The notes under the pieces: model-generated | Told to the model about the DNA's origin: nothing | Seen by the model: the letters and a program-made list of their open reading frames with translations, nothing else | Database searches by the model: none | In this document: one piece after another, positions 1 to 9,228 of the stretch | Position numbering within the stretch: the stretch's first letter is position 1 | Layout of the letters: every line of letters begins with the position of its first letter | Made by a program: the position numbers and the translations under genes | Assembly (NCBI GenBank): GCA_013398275.1 | Contig: VZSE01011444.1 | Coordinates: 1-64,000, forward strand | Direction of reading: 5' to 3' | Source: Promerops cafer | Taxonomy: Eukaryota; Chordata; Aves; Passeriformes; Nectariniidae | Length of the DNA: 64,000 bases

Positions 1-340
1 ATATATTTATTTATATGCTATCAGTAAAGTAGTTACAGTTTTTAGTAATATAAAGTATTCCTAATGATTCTGGTAAGCAGTGGCATTAGGATGGTATGGG
101 TTGAGGTGAGTCCAGGGAAATCCAGTGGTCTTGTAAAGAGGCACTGTCAGCCATGGGAGCGATGGGTTGAGATGAGGGTTCTGCGCTGATGTTCTTGTAC
201 AGCTGGGTGAGCTCTGCTGCAAAGATCAGAAAAGACTCCTCCCAGACACAAATTAAGAGCACAGTTAAAGTATTGCTCTGCAGTGGTTTCTACAGAGCAC
301 TGCTGGGAGCTGCCTTTGCACTCCAGCACTCTGTAAATAG

Positions 341-346
341 TTTATT
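341..346 (-). promoter_or_regulatory. Polyadenylation signal AATAAA of the 385-1458 gene
   Basis: The minus strand reads AATAAA here, 38 bp downstream of the stop codon of the four-exon gene. This gives a very short 3' UTR. The position supports exon 4 as the terminal exon. Confidence 0.5.
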
Positions 347-384
347 GCCCACAGAAGGAATAAGAAACTCAGGGGAAAGCCATC

Positions 385-1458
385 TCACATGTGTCTGCTC
401 AGCCGATGTGATGTGACTATGGCACCAATAGGTATGCCAAGCAGCAGCACAACCAAGGCTGCTGCAGTCCCTAGAATATAGTTCTTGCTCAGCTCACAAT
501 GTCCAGCAGTCTCAGCTTTTTGCCCAGCAGCTGACCCTGGCAGGAGAAAAGACAATGCAAGAGACAGTATTTGTACTCTGCACTAGGGATAATCCCACAG
601 TGTGCTTCAGATACCCACATATTATTATTGTCTTCAATAAAAGAGACAGAGATCGGTTCCTCTGGCTCTGGAGTCTTAGCACCAGGGACCAAGAGGCATC
701 CCCTAAAGTTCTCATGGAGAAGAGCCCAGTGTGTGCCAGGGAGCAGCACTGCCCTGTCTTTCCCTCTAAGCTGCAAGCCAGGGCTGTGTCCTGGGCACCT
801 GCAATTCATCCATGGAGAGCACTACAGGGATACAGCAGAAATGCTCCTATTTCCCTAAGCAAACATCTCCCAAGCACTCACTTCCTGAATGTCCCTGAGG
901 CTGAGCAGGTTTGCTGGTGTCTTGTATTGCCTCTTGTTCTTCATCTGAGCCTGGCATGCTGTTATTTTCTGCCATAAGAATGGTTTTCTCCTGCACAGTG
1001 TCAGTATCTATGTCTGTAGAAAGAATCCTGGACAGTTTAATTGGAAGTCTCTGTCCCTTACCAAGAGCATGGTACCATGGCCTGGGCATTCTGGCAAGTG
1101 GCAGTGAGGAGCCCACTGTCCCCAAAGACAAGAGGAAACCACAGCCAGATTTCCTGCAATGCAACAAGAAATGCAGACCCAAACCACCCAAGACTTAATT
1201 AACCAAATGACCCACAGAAGGAGTCTCTTCAGGTTCACCCTCACTTGCCCCACTGCCCACACCATGGCGGCTTCCAGGCTCAGCCAGCCCTAGCCCTGGT
1301 CCCACTGCTGCCAGCCAGGACTATGTGCTGGCCCCTGCCTGCCTACCTGCTCCCTGCCCAGGTATTGGAGCACTCTGGGCATTCTGGGCTTGCAGGGCCA
1401 GGAGAAAGAGGAGCAGGAGGTAGTGGGTCAGGACTGCTATCTCCCCTGCTCGCAACAT
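385..1458 (-). CDS. Unrecognised four-exon type I membrane protein (154 aa)
   Basis: Read from the sequence: coding exons at 1458-1347, 1153-1062, 990-882 and 536-385 on the minus strand, joined by introns of 193, 71 and 345 bp that all begin GT and end AG, with phases 1, 0 and 1 that fit. The total is 465 nt, 154 residues plus TGA. Exon 1 encodes a signal peptide with hydrophobic core HYLLLLFLLALQAQ, and cleavage is plausible after about residue 31. Exon 2 has three cysteines in a short Trp-containing stretch (CLWGQWAPHC). Exon 3 is acidic (SDEEQE) with one Asn-Asn-Ser glycosylation site. Exon 4 has a transmembrane helix at about residues 124-145 (ILGTAAALVVLLLGIP) and an eight- or nine-residue basic tail. 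An AATAAA lies about 40 bp past the stop. An ATG at 1530 would add 24 residues; I chose 1458 because it places the signal at the N-terminus. An ORF in another frame (1191-847) crosses exons 2-3, so intron 2 could be retained. The family is unknown; a small surface receptor or ligand is an inference. Confidence 0.5.
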
Positions 1459-1955
1459 TTTGCTGCTCCTGCTGCTGCAGTGTTGCCCAGAGTGAGCACT
1501 GAAGGGCACAGTGAGGCTCTGGAACCTCACATCAAGCAGGGTTTTGTGATCTCATAATAAAGTGGAATCTTTGAACTCAGCTCACCATCGGGCCCTTTCT
1601 TCTCTGCCATTGCTCCCCAGTGTATGCCCATATTGCCTGTGAATTCCTGGACCTCTCTTCTGTTCAATTTTCTCATTCTGTACGGGTCTAGAAGGAGCGT
1701 AATAGAGAAGGGCTGATATATTCTGAGAGGCAGTACTGTGAAGAGGAGTGCAGATGCACTCTGATCTTGTTCCCCAGAAATCCCTATCAAAAGCCCTGTA
1801 TGAAGGCTGCATTAAAAAACCCAACTGCAAGTGCCTTTCTTTGGTGCTATTTTTGTCTAGCAGCATTCTGGCAAGTTTTGCATTCCACTGAGGGAAATTG
1901 AGAAGAGTTGTTTTAGAATTAGATGATCAGAAACAAAATTAAGCGAAACAAGAGA
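1459..1955. other. Presumed upstream flank of the minus-strand gene
   Basis: This stretch lies 5' of the signal-peptide exon on the minus strand. I see no clear TATA box, CpG island or repeat in it. It would hold the 5' UTR and promoter if the gene is real. Confidence 0.3.
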
Positions 1956-1959
1956 ATCG

Positions 1960-2083
1960 TTGTATTTGATAACCGTTTATTCGTAAGGAAAAAACAAACC
2001 AAAAAAAGGAGTTACCCAAATGAAGGAGGGCTAGAAAAGACAGAAAAGAGGGAATGAAAATGGAAAAGGAATGGGGGGGAGGA

Positions 2084-2131
<48 letters not shown>

Positions 2132-2515
2132 GAGAGGGACAGAGAGGGGAGACAGAAAGGAAAAAAGGGCATTACTACCAGTGGATGAGGGAGTGCTTTC
2201 GGGGTCTGTGTGACTGGGTCTGGGTTGATGGGCTGCCTACTGAATGAGCTTCCGCAGCTCTTGGAGAGGCGTGCTTTCACAGGTGCGGCTCCCTCGGCAA
2301 CGGTCAAAGGGGCATGTGGTGAGTGGGCGCCTGCACTGGAGGTCCAGGACCCTGGAGAGGGTCGTGGCGAGGACTGCAGCAATGGGCTGGATCGGGGCAT
2401 CAGGGCACGTTGGATCAGCAGGCAGGGATGCAGGGGTGAAGTGTCAGTGCCAGCTTACATATTTAACGTTGCCAGTCAATGTCACAACTATGACATTCGT
2501 TTTCCCAACAACATG
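1960..2515 (-). repeat. ERV LTR, probably the 3' LTR of the minus-strand provirus
   Basis: On the minus strand this follows the integrase end by about 190 bp, as a 3' LTR would. It has a C/T-rich body and a polyadenylation signal AATAAA at 1976-1981. Its central part resembles the LTR-like segment at 9540-10340: both carry an ATCCAGCCCA-type stretch, a CTGGTAGTAA motif and a long pyrimidine run. Ends are approximate; a TG...CA pair with a target duplication could not be fixed. A (GA)n run lies inside. Confidence 0.6.
2080..2160. repeat. (GA)n microsatellite in a purine run
   Basis: An uninterrupted AG/GA repeat of about 33 bp (2090-2122) sits in an 80-bp almost pure purine stretch. It lies inside the LTR, where the related LTR at 9.5 kb has only a short pyrimidine run on the same strand, so it looks like an expansion. 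Confidence 0.9.
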
Positions 2516-2699
2516 GTGAATTAAATGGATTAAACATGGAACAATGCAGGGTAAAAACATCAGCTTAGCCAAACTGCCTGGTGTCTCCTGGTCTTCACCC
2601 TGTAACACAAACAGATTCTCAGTCCTCCTAAAGCTGAGAAAGTAACTATAACCTCTGAATGATGAAATAATCCATCTGGTGTTAATTTTGTGTTATTTT

Positions 2700-3660
2700 C
2701 CTTAAGCGTCTCTTGCCCTCCAAAAGTATTTGTTCAAAGGGGTATCAAGCACTAATGGTACCTTTCTGATGGGAGTTCTGCCAGCACTGGCTGTCCAGGA
2801 TGAGTTGCTGGAGTGTTCTGGGCTAGTATGAACAGGCAGGGTTGTGGGCGCTTGGGGACAAAAAAGCATTAAACTTAGGGCAACCATTCACTGCCCATGT
2901 GTTGTTCACAAGTGCCACTGCTTTGCCTAATCATTTTGCCCATTTTGATTTTTGAGGTTTTAGGTACCTTTTTAACAGTCCATTTGTCTTCTCAACTATG
3001 CCATTTGTCTGGGGATAGTCGGATGTGTGAAACACTCACTGAATTCCCTCCTCAGTAGCCCACTCTTTCGCTGCTAAGTGAGTACCATTGTCAGATTGGA
3101 TAGCTTGGCATTGGGGAAAATCCCAAACCCTTCTTTGAGGGCCTTAAGGGTATTTTCCCCTGTGGCTCAGGCAAAAGCCATGGCTTGGGTGAGTCCCAAA
3201 ATTATTTCTACCCCTATTAACACGTTTTTTTTCTTCTGATGTCTGAAAGATCCAATATAATTAACATGCCAAGCTTCCCATAATCCTTATCCTTCTCTTA
3301 AATGTGGTGGTGGCTCTTGAAGGGGGTGTCTTTCAAGTTGGACTCGACATTCCTCACAGGCTGAAATGCACGTCCTGCAGTTTTCTCTGGTGACAGGCCA
3401 ACCTCGGGCATGTGCCTCTAGGCATAAATTTTTTGTCCCAGTGTGGTTTCACTTCACATGTAGCCACTCTAGGAGGCGTTCCCAGTGTCACCTACTGCCT
3501 CCTGATGTAGTGGGGCAAGTGTGGATAATTAATATACTTTGTTGTTCCATCTGCCAGCTGGATCTTCCTGGTCAGTGGGTGACTATCCACGCTACTGCAA
3601 AGTCACTGTTTTTATCAAATGTTAAGATGTCCTGTCACTTTTCCTTTTGCCAAACTGGAA
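2700..3660 (-). pseudogene. pol: ERV pol: integrase domain, broken
   Basis: Minus-strand translation shows integrase in order. A HHCC-type zinc-binding end lies around 3415-3330, with CRTC and CEEC spaced as expected. The catalytic core follows: WHVNYIGSF near 3250, SDNGTH near 3090 and NGIVEKTNG near 2990. A C-terminal segment ends at 2702. The first catalytic Asp, expected in a DYIG-type motif, is Asn here. Asp of SDNG and Glu of VEKT are intact with spacing right for DDE. At least three in-frame stops and one frameshift before SDNGTH make it inactive. It would have inserted proviral DNA. It lies directly before the 3' LTR with no env between them, which fits an env-less ERV-L-like element, but the class is an inference. 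Confidence 0.85.
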
Positions 3661-4390
3661 TTTCATTTACTTCCCACCCATTCTGTTCCCAGAATGGGAG
3701 CCATTCAGTATAGCCATTGAAGACAGCGAAGGAGTCAATGTAGATATAGACACGATAGGAGGGCAGAGATTCATGTTTAAGAACACTCCACACAGACACT
3801 AGTTTTCCGATCTGGACACTACCTTCACCCTCAGTGATAAGTTGTTATTCAGTATATGTATGCAGGGCAACTGTACATTACTTCTGCATTTTGCACTCCC
3901 ACTTGGCCAAGGAGTCAGTGAACCATGTGTTTCACAAGTGCAGGGAGAACAGTGGTGCAACTTTTACTATGGGAGAGAGAGGTGTGTCACCCTCCTGACC
4001 ATAAGGTGCTCCTTTTCCTGAATGGTTAGTAATTTGGTGGTCTCTTCTGCTACTTGAAAGGTGTCACAGTAGTGTCCTATTTGTGCGTACCATTTCCTTA
4101 CTGAAGCTCCCTGTGCCACCCCATCAAGGGAGGTGTCCTTGCTAGAACTGGCTTTATAACCTTGAAGGGTCCCCTCAGTACAATGGATTGGTGCTGTATC
4201 ATGCTCTCCGCTTTTTGCAGCGCCAGGCTGACCACAAACAGGCCCCTTTCCCACACAGTGGATCTTTTCTCTGCAAGCCTAAAGTTCCTTGAATAGAACC
4301 CTAGGGGCCAGGAAGGCCCCTTGGGTGCCTTCTGCCACAGGTGCACCAATAAGCCAGATTGAGCAAACCCCCATTCATTTTGTAGAGGAT
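3660..4390 (-). pseudogene. pol: ERV pol: connection and RNase H domains, broken
   Basis: The minus strand shows a connection segment (about 4349-4250) with the motif PLGFYSRNFRLAEKRST, typical of retroviral and retrotransposon RT-RNase H joints. An RNase H-like region follows, with FTDSLAKWEC near 3915, a Glu-rich turn EGEGSVQIGKL near 3830 and IYIDSFAVFNGY near 3740, which are the expected acidic positions. Stops occur at about 3880 and 3850, and the frame changes between the connection and RNase H parts. The domain would have degraded the RNA strand during reverse transcription. It is continuous with RT upstream and integrase downstream. Confidence 0.8.
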
Positions 4391-5154
4391 CAGAAGGATG
4401 TATAGGACCCAGTGTTTGGTGGTTTGCAGGCTTTGAACACTAGCAGCTGCAGGGCTTCCTCATGGAAAGGAGTCCATTCCCAGCATTTGCCTTTGCATAA
4501 CAGATCAAAAAGAGGATGGGAAATAACAGAAAAATCCAGAATATGCTTTCTCCAGAATACCGGCATTCCCAGGGCTTGCTGTAATTCCTTCTTTGTATCT
4601 GGCATTTTAACTTGTTCCAAATTAGAAAGAGTGTTTTTGGGAATGCATATAATTTCTCCTTTCCACCAAATTCCTAGAAAATTTACTTCTTCTAAAAGAA
4701 AGTCCCCTCTGGAGGACTTCTAGCCCTAAACCTTCCAGGTGAGTGATAATGTCACTTTGAGTAGTCCCAACCTCCTCCTTTTGGTCCCCTCCAATGAGTA
4801 TATCATCAATATGTTGATAAATTTTAACTCCCTCTTTTACCAGTATTTTTTCCAATTCTTTTGCCAGAGCATCGTGAGCTAGGGTAGGTGAATGCTTGTA
4901 CCCCTGAAGAAGCCTAGTAAATGTTTATTACTGCCCACCCCATGTAAAGGCAAAGTGGTCTCGATCCTTTGGCTGCAAAGGCATCATTAAAAACATGTCT
5001 TTACTATCAGTAGTGGCCATGACCTTATGTGCCTGTTCCTGAATGGTGGCTATGAGCTCAGCAATGGTAGGTATGGCTGCTATCAAAGGATTTGTGTTGG
5101 CATTGAGGCGCATCTAGTCAGTCTTCACTTGCCATTTGATTTTCTCACTGGCCA
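4390..5154 (-). pseudogene. pol: ERV pol: reverse transcriptase, palm and thumb part
   Basis: The polymerase core is readable on the minus strand. A segment with MRLNANTNPLIAAIPTIAEL begins near 5113, with the DMFLMMPLQPKDRDHFAFTW region after it. YQHIDDILIGG lies near 4820-4790, carrying the two catalytic aspartates (about 4802-4807). A thumb segment with PDTKKELQQALG follows at about 4615-4580. The reading frame shifts between these blocks and stops lie near 5120-5130. The first part of RT is on the other side of a solo LTR at 5161-5603. The family is retroviral RT; IDD rather than VDD or MDD in the active-site box fits several avian ERV groups. Confidence 0.85.
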
Positions 5155-5609
5155 CACCGGTGTCGCGGTCTCAGCTGCCATGATCTCAGGACTGGACCAG
5201 CCGGGAGTGGCAAAAATTAAATAGGGATGGGAACAATTGAGATACCCGAAAAAGAACTTTAATAAATGGAGGAAAACAACAAAGGACAAAAGCTGCGCAT
5301 GGTATGGGATAATCTCAAAAGACCCAAAGATGGGGGAAACACAACAATATATAAGCTACCCTGAGGGTAGAGTCCAATCATGAAACAGAACTAGAAACCT
5401 TATATGTTAACCTTATACAGAACCTATAACCTTATATGTCAAGCATGACCAGCCAATCACTAACCATAACTTGAAACACAATATTATATGGAATAACTCT
5501 ATTAATGTAAGAACTCCCAACAGCCATTTCTCTTTACGCTAACTAGAAAGGTTTTTGCCATGGCCTTAAGTCTATGCTTACCTCAAGTTGGCTGACTCCC
5601 ACACACTGG
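5155..5609. repeat. Target-site duplication flanking the LTR in RT
   Basis: The hexamer CACCGG at 5155-5160 and CACTGG at 5604-5609 bracket the LTR and differ at one base. The pol sequence on either side is contiguous if one copy is ignored. Six-base duplications are usual for alpha/beta-like ERVs. Confidence 0.75.
5161..5603 (-). mobile_element. Solo LTR inserted in the RT region (443 bp)
   Basis: The element starts TGTCGCGGTC and ends CTCCCACA on the plus strand, so it has TG...CA ends. The orientation is minus because a TATATA element (plus 5346-5355) is followed downstream on that strand by an ATTAAA-type signal near 5260. A 6-bp target duplication flanks it. No coding sequence is present, so it is a solo LTR left by recombination between the LTRs of a different, younger ERV. 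Confidence 0.8.
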
Positions 5610-5962
5610 GGAGTTGAATGGTGCATGACCTGGAATAATAATTTCTTGTTTTTTCAAATCCTCCAGGACTTGGGCTAGTTCACTCTCTGGCTCCCAAAGG
5701 CAATGGATATGGTTTAACATTTGTGAGTTTTGAAGCAGGAAGATTGGGGACCATCTGTAGCAATCTGATTTGGTGGTTAGTGGATCCAAGGAACCACTGT
5801 TGCTCCAGGTTGTCATACCACGTTCTCCCCTTCAAGACATCCAGAACCAGTAAGCTTAGGGGGAACTGCCATATTGCCCTGGTAACTGTAACACTTGTTT
5901 CCTCCTCTGGTAGTATTAGATTGACTGCAGCAGTGGCTACTGATTGTGACACCCCCAATGCA
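5610..5962 (-). pseudogene. pol: ERV pol: protease C-terminus and RT N-terminus
   Basis: The minus strand from 5962 reads a protease tail with GVSQSVATAAVNLILP and a VLDVLKGRTWYD segment. The start of RT follows, with NVKPYPLPLGARE and FNSPVC near the LTR junction at 5610. A frame change occurs around 5810-5680. The left part meets the solo LTR at 5161-5603 and the right part meets another solo LTR at 5968-6321, so pol is cut twice here. Confidence 0.75.
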
Positions 5963-6326
5963 TTTAATGTCGTGCTGATGTTGGAGACAGGAATGCGACA
6001 TGTACACAGACCAAGTTCATGCAGCAACAGCCGGAGTTTATTGATGCTCACCCTCTTCTATAGGGACTTTGAATTTTTTGTGCTTATAGATACAATTGGC
6101 CAAAGATCTTAACTCCGCCCAGCTTACTGGCCAATGATATGGGTGCATTCCCGGTTCAAAGGGATTGGCTGGGGTCCCCTTGTTTGAACTTGAATTCAGC
6201 CTATCATTTCAAAACCTGGGGACTTGTTTACTCCTTGTTCTCTAATGAGCAAGGCTGGTCGAGTTGGTATCTGTTATGGCCAAATTATCTGTGCAGCTGA
6301 AGACCAGCTATAGCTGTCACATTTAA
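5963..6326. repeat. Target-site duplication TTTAA around the LTR in protease
   Basis: TTTAA occurs at 5963-5967 and again at 6322-6326, exactly next to the TG and CA ends of the LTR. The protease reading on the minus strand continues in frame across the pair. Confidence 0.8.
5968..6321 (-). mobile_element. Solo LTR inserted in the protease region (354 bp)
   Basis: The plus strand starts TGTCGTGCTG and ends GCTGTCACA. On the minus strand it has CCAAT-type boxes, a TATA-like TATCTATAAG and AATAAA at 6037-6042, in the order U3-R-U5. The perfect 5-bp duplication TTTAA flanks it. Its sequence differs from the LTR at 5161-5603, so a second family is involved. Five-base duplications are typical of ERV-L and some other classes. 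Confidence 0.85.
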
Positions 6327-6450
6327 CATAAGCAAGGGCTGTTTAGACAGGACAACTCCACAAGTAGCAGCATCCTGCTTAGTCAGAGCTGATATCTGAG
6401 CCCCAGTGTCAACTAAGAATGTTAATAATTGTATTTTTAGGTCTGGCTGC
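6327..6450 (-). pseudogene. pro: ERV protease, catalytic part
   Basis: The minus strand contains LVDTGAQISAL with the aspartic-protease triad DTG at 6402-6410. The frame is open across this block up to the LTR inserted at 6321. Retroviral proteases act as dimers, each subunit giving one DTG. The flap and C-terminal part lie beyond the LTR at 5962 and below. Confidence 0.8.
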
Positions 6451-6484
6451 TGCTGTTAATAAAATGTCTCTGAGACTGTGATCA

Positions 6485-6905
6485 GTGAGTTGCCTAACAT
6501 ACATCCAGCTTCCATTCCCCCACCTACCTAAGGGAAACGGGGCTTTTAGTTTACCTGCTTTGGTTCTATTGGCACGCCTTCTTCCCCATGTGGATCAGTC
6601 GGGGGGTGCGCTAGAGTTTCTGTTACACTTTTTGGGTGTTTTGTCCATCCATTCACTTACCACTTCTTCCAGTAAGTCTGAGGAGAGCCTGTCCGTCACC
6701 TTTTTTGGGATTCTCTTCCAGCAACCCTGTGCCCAGATAGCCTGTCTGGTGAGCAGGCAGTCCAGTCCCCCTTGATTGGATGAGGGGGGAATTCTGGGTG
6801 GTAGCCTTCGGCTGAGATGGTTATGCCTCACTCCATGAGTCTCCAGTCAGCTCACAGCTGCTTTTATGGGACTGTATTTTCACCCAAAATTCATTTACTC
6901 CTGGG
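6485..6905 (-). pseudogene. gag: ERV gag, C-terminal remnant
   Basis: This is called from position, immediately upstream of protease on the minus strand, and from modest composition evidence. One block reads LLTRQAIWAQGCWKRIPKKV (about 6750-6690) followed by a hydrophilic helix-like stretch and a Pro-rich end. Another block upstream ends in CELTGDSWSEA at 6821. Stops and frame changes separate them. I see no clear CCHC zinc knuckle. The N-terminal part is missing because a plus-strand LTR begins near 6908. Confidence 0.5.
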
Positions 6906-6907
6906 TG

Positions 6908-7526
6908 ATGTCCCCCCAGGTATACACCTTGCCTCCTCGGGTTGGGGTGTTGTGTTGTATTTCCCCCCCCCAAGTTTGTAATGGTTTGTTTGCTGGTATA
7001 TGTACCTGCCCCATTCCCCTGTCTATCCTTGTAACCCCGCCCCACTTTCTCAAATGTTCCCCTTCAATCATTGTAGCCCTTCCCCCCCCAACCTGCCTGT
7101 CTGTTGTAACCCCTCCCCCTCTTCCAGAAAGTTCTCTGTTCCTCGGTTCCCCATTGGTGTATTTGTCCCCTTCCTCTTCCCCTTTGTTCTCCATTGGACC
7201 CCACATTGTAAACCCCTCCTCTCTCTCCTCCCCTGGAGCTACCCCATTGGTCCCAGAACTGTACCCACCCCTTCATCCCACCCCTTTTTAAACCCTTCCA
7301 CGGAGGTGTTCAGGGCTGCTTCAGTCCCTGAACCCTCCAGGCAGGAGCTCCCTTCAACCCCGGACCCTACAATAAACCTGCCTGGAACTTCAAACTGATG
7401 GCCTCCTCGCCTCCTTTGCCCTCTTCTGGAGTGTGCTTGCACCTGAGATCCCCTATCACCCAGGGAAGGACTGGCTGTCGGTGTCTTTACCCGCAGCCAG
7501 TCCCCACACTTGACACGCCGCCTGCA
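6908..7526 (+). mobile_element. Plus-strand ERV LTR breaking gag
   Basis: A strongly C/T-rich U3 with several CCATTGG boxes is followed by a TTTTTAAACC TATA-like element near 7286 and AATAAA at 7371-7376. A pyrimidine-rich U5 ends near TGCA at 7526. Style and length resemble the LTRs at 11944-12509 and 14290-14870. Orientation is opposite to the ERV it interrupts. The target duplication could not be seen because the far side of gag is absent. Confidence 0.65.
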
Positions 7527-7691
7527 TGCTTGTGGTACCCCGCGAGGGAGAGGAAGACAGCTAGCCAGGACACAGGCAAGCGTGTCAAGGAAGCACCAGG
7601 TAAACCCCAGGTGTTCATAGCTGCAACACACTGGGGTGTGTTCAAGGCTCTATACACCCATGAGAAAGGCGGAAACTAGGGGAAAAACAGG
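7527..7691 (+). other. Possible ERV leader after the plus-strand LTR
   Basis: About 165 bp lie between the LTR and the CR1. It contains TGGTACCCCGCGAGGGAG at 7533-7550, which begins with the TGG of a primer-binding site, but I cannot match it to a tRNA. It may be leader of a truncated ERV whose remaining body is lost. Confidence 0.3.
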
Positions 7692-8003
7692 CATGACAGC
7701 ATGATCTGGATGTCGGGATTGAGTGCATCGCTCTGAACTTGCATACAGCACCAAGTTGGGTGGGAGTGTTGTTCTACTCAAGGGTAGAAAGGTTCTACAG
7801 AGAGACCTGGACAGACTCAAATCAGTGGACTAGGGGCAACTGCATGACTTTAAGTGAGATAAAGTACCAGATCTTGCACATGGGACAGCGGAACCCCAGG
7901 CAGTGCTACAAGTTTGTGGAGGACGGGCTTGAGAGGTGCTCAGCAGTAAAGGACTCGGGTGCTGGTTAACAGTAGGTGATCATGAGCCAGTGTGCGACCA
8001 CAT
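7692..8003 (+). mobile_element. CR1 LINE, first part
   Basis: It matches the CR1 copy at 25.4 kb: both read CACCAAG(T/C)TGGGTGGGAGTG and then a run about a dominant residue-poor stretch ending GAGCCAGTGTG. Orientation is plus. It is cut at 8003 by a solo LTR and resumes at 8625. The 5' truncation is usual for CR1. Confidence 0.85.
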
Positions 8004-8624
8004 TGTTATAAACAAGCAAAACACGACTTGGATCTTTTTTACTAATAAGAAAGAGGCTCAAGCCTGTTTATTAATACATAGCGACTGAAGACAAGGCTCT
8101 GGGTTTATCCCAGAGCTCTTACTCAGCAAGTTGGAGTTACAAAATTGCATGATCACACAGGACCTTGCTTTGGACTCGAGTTCTGCAGCAAAAAGCCTCC
8201 CCGTGCTCAGCACTCAGGGTTTTTAAAGTCTCTTAAGGTAGTTTGATTGGTACGCTCTGACTCCTTTCGTTGATTGGTCCTTTTCCTGGTTGTCGATAGG
8301 TTCATAAGATGGTGCATTCTTGGCCAATAATTCTGAAACACTGGAACTTCATTCGTTACTTGGTTTTCCAATCACAGTCCATATTAATGTCATCATCATG
8401 TGAGGTAACTGTTCTAGAAAGTTCTTTTGCTTGATTCTTATTATTCCCCTCTAGTGGTCATACACTTACATTACAACATAACACTAGCTCTTAATTAATT
8501 GACTAGATATTAATAATTCACTTATAATTCTTGATGTTATTAATATATACATTAACAATTAGTAACTTGTAACAGCATCAATAATGTATAACTTTGCCCA
8601 CAGAAACTAACTTTATTTATAACA
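8004..8624 (-). mobile_element. Solo LTR splitting the CR1 (621 bp)
   Basis: Ends are TGTTATAAAC and TTTATAACA, a 9-bp inverted pair. On the minus strand it has CCAAT boxes, a TTTAAAAA TATA-like site near 8220 and AATAAA at 8067-8072, so transcription would run leftward. The CR1 on both sides aligns to one continuous CR1. The flanking duplication is not clear: CCACAT on the left and AAGTGG on the right. Confidence 0.8.
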
Positions 8625-9228
8625 AAGTGGCCAGGAAGGCAAATGGCAGGAGTAGTGTGGCCAGTGGGACTAGGGAAGTGATCATACCCCCTCTGTACTC
8701 TACATTGGTGGGGTGCTTCTAGAGTACTTGCACTCACTTTTGGACTCCTCACTTCCAGAAGAAGTTTGATGTGATGGACTGTGTCCAGAGAAGGGCAGTG
8801 GGACTCGTGAAGGGCCTAGAAACATGTCTTGTGAGGAACAGCTGAGGGAGCTGGGCATGTTCCAGTCTCAAGAGGAGTCTTGGTAGGGACTTCATCACTC
8901 TCAACAACTGCCTGAAGGGAGGGTGTAGTGAGGTGGGGGGCAGACTTTTCTACTGTGCCTACAGTGAGAGGAAAAGAGGAAATGGTCTTAAGCTGAGACA
9001 CAGGAGATTGAGATCAGATCCCCAAAAAATATTTTCACTGTTCAGCTGGTCATGCATTGGAATAGGTAACCCAGGGAGGTGGTAGAGCGACTGTCCCTGG
9101 AAGTGTTCAGAAGGCTTCTGGCTCTGGCACTGGGTGATGTGGTTTAGTGGTTTAGGGGTTACAGGGGCAGTGCTGGGCAGATGTGTGGACTGGGTGATCT
9201 TGAAGGTGTTTACTGTGATGATTCTGTG
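8625..9228 (+). mobile_element. CR1 LINE, second part
   Basis: It resumes with AGTGGCCAGGAAGGCAAATGG and continues through CR1 3' sequence such as GAGGAACAGCTGAGGGAGCTGG and the GGCTTCTGG region. It ends near GATGATTCTGTGTTT at 9228. ORFs in it are short and broken. Confidence 0.9.

Noticed and set aside
1939..2400. 153-codon minus-strand ORF with a long Ser/Leu run
   Set aside because: The run is a translation of the GA repeat and the ORF sits in an LTR.
6866..7398. Plus-strand Pro-rich ORFs of 132 and 141 codons
   Set aside because: They fall inside the C/T-rich LTR, where composition keeps frames open.
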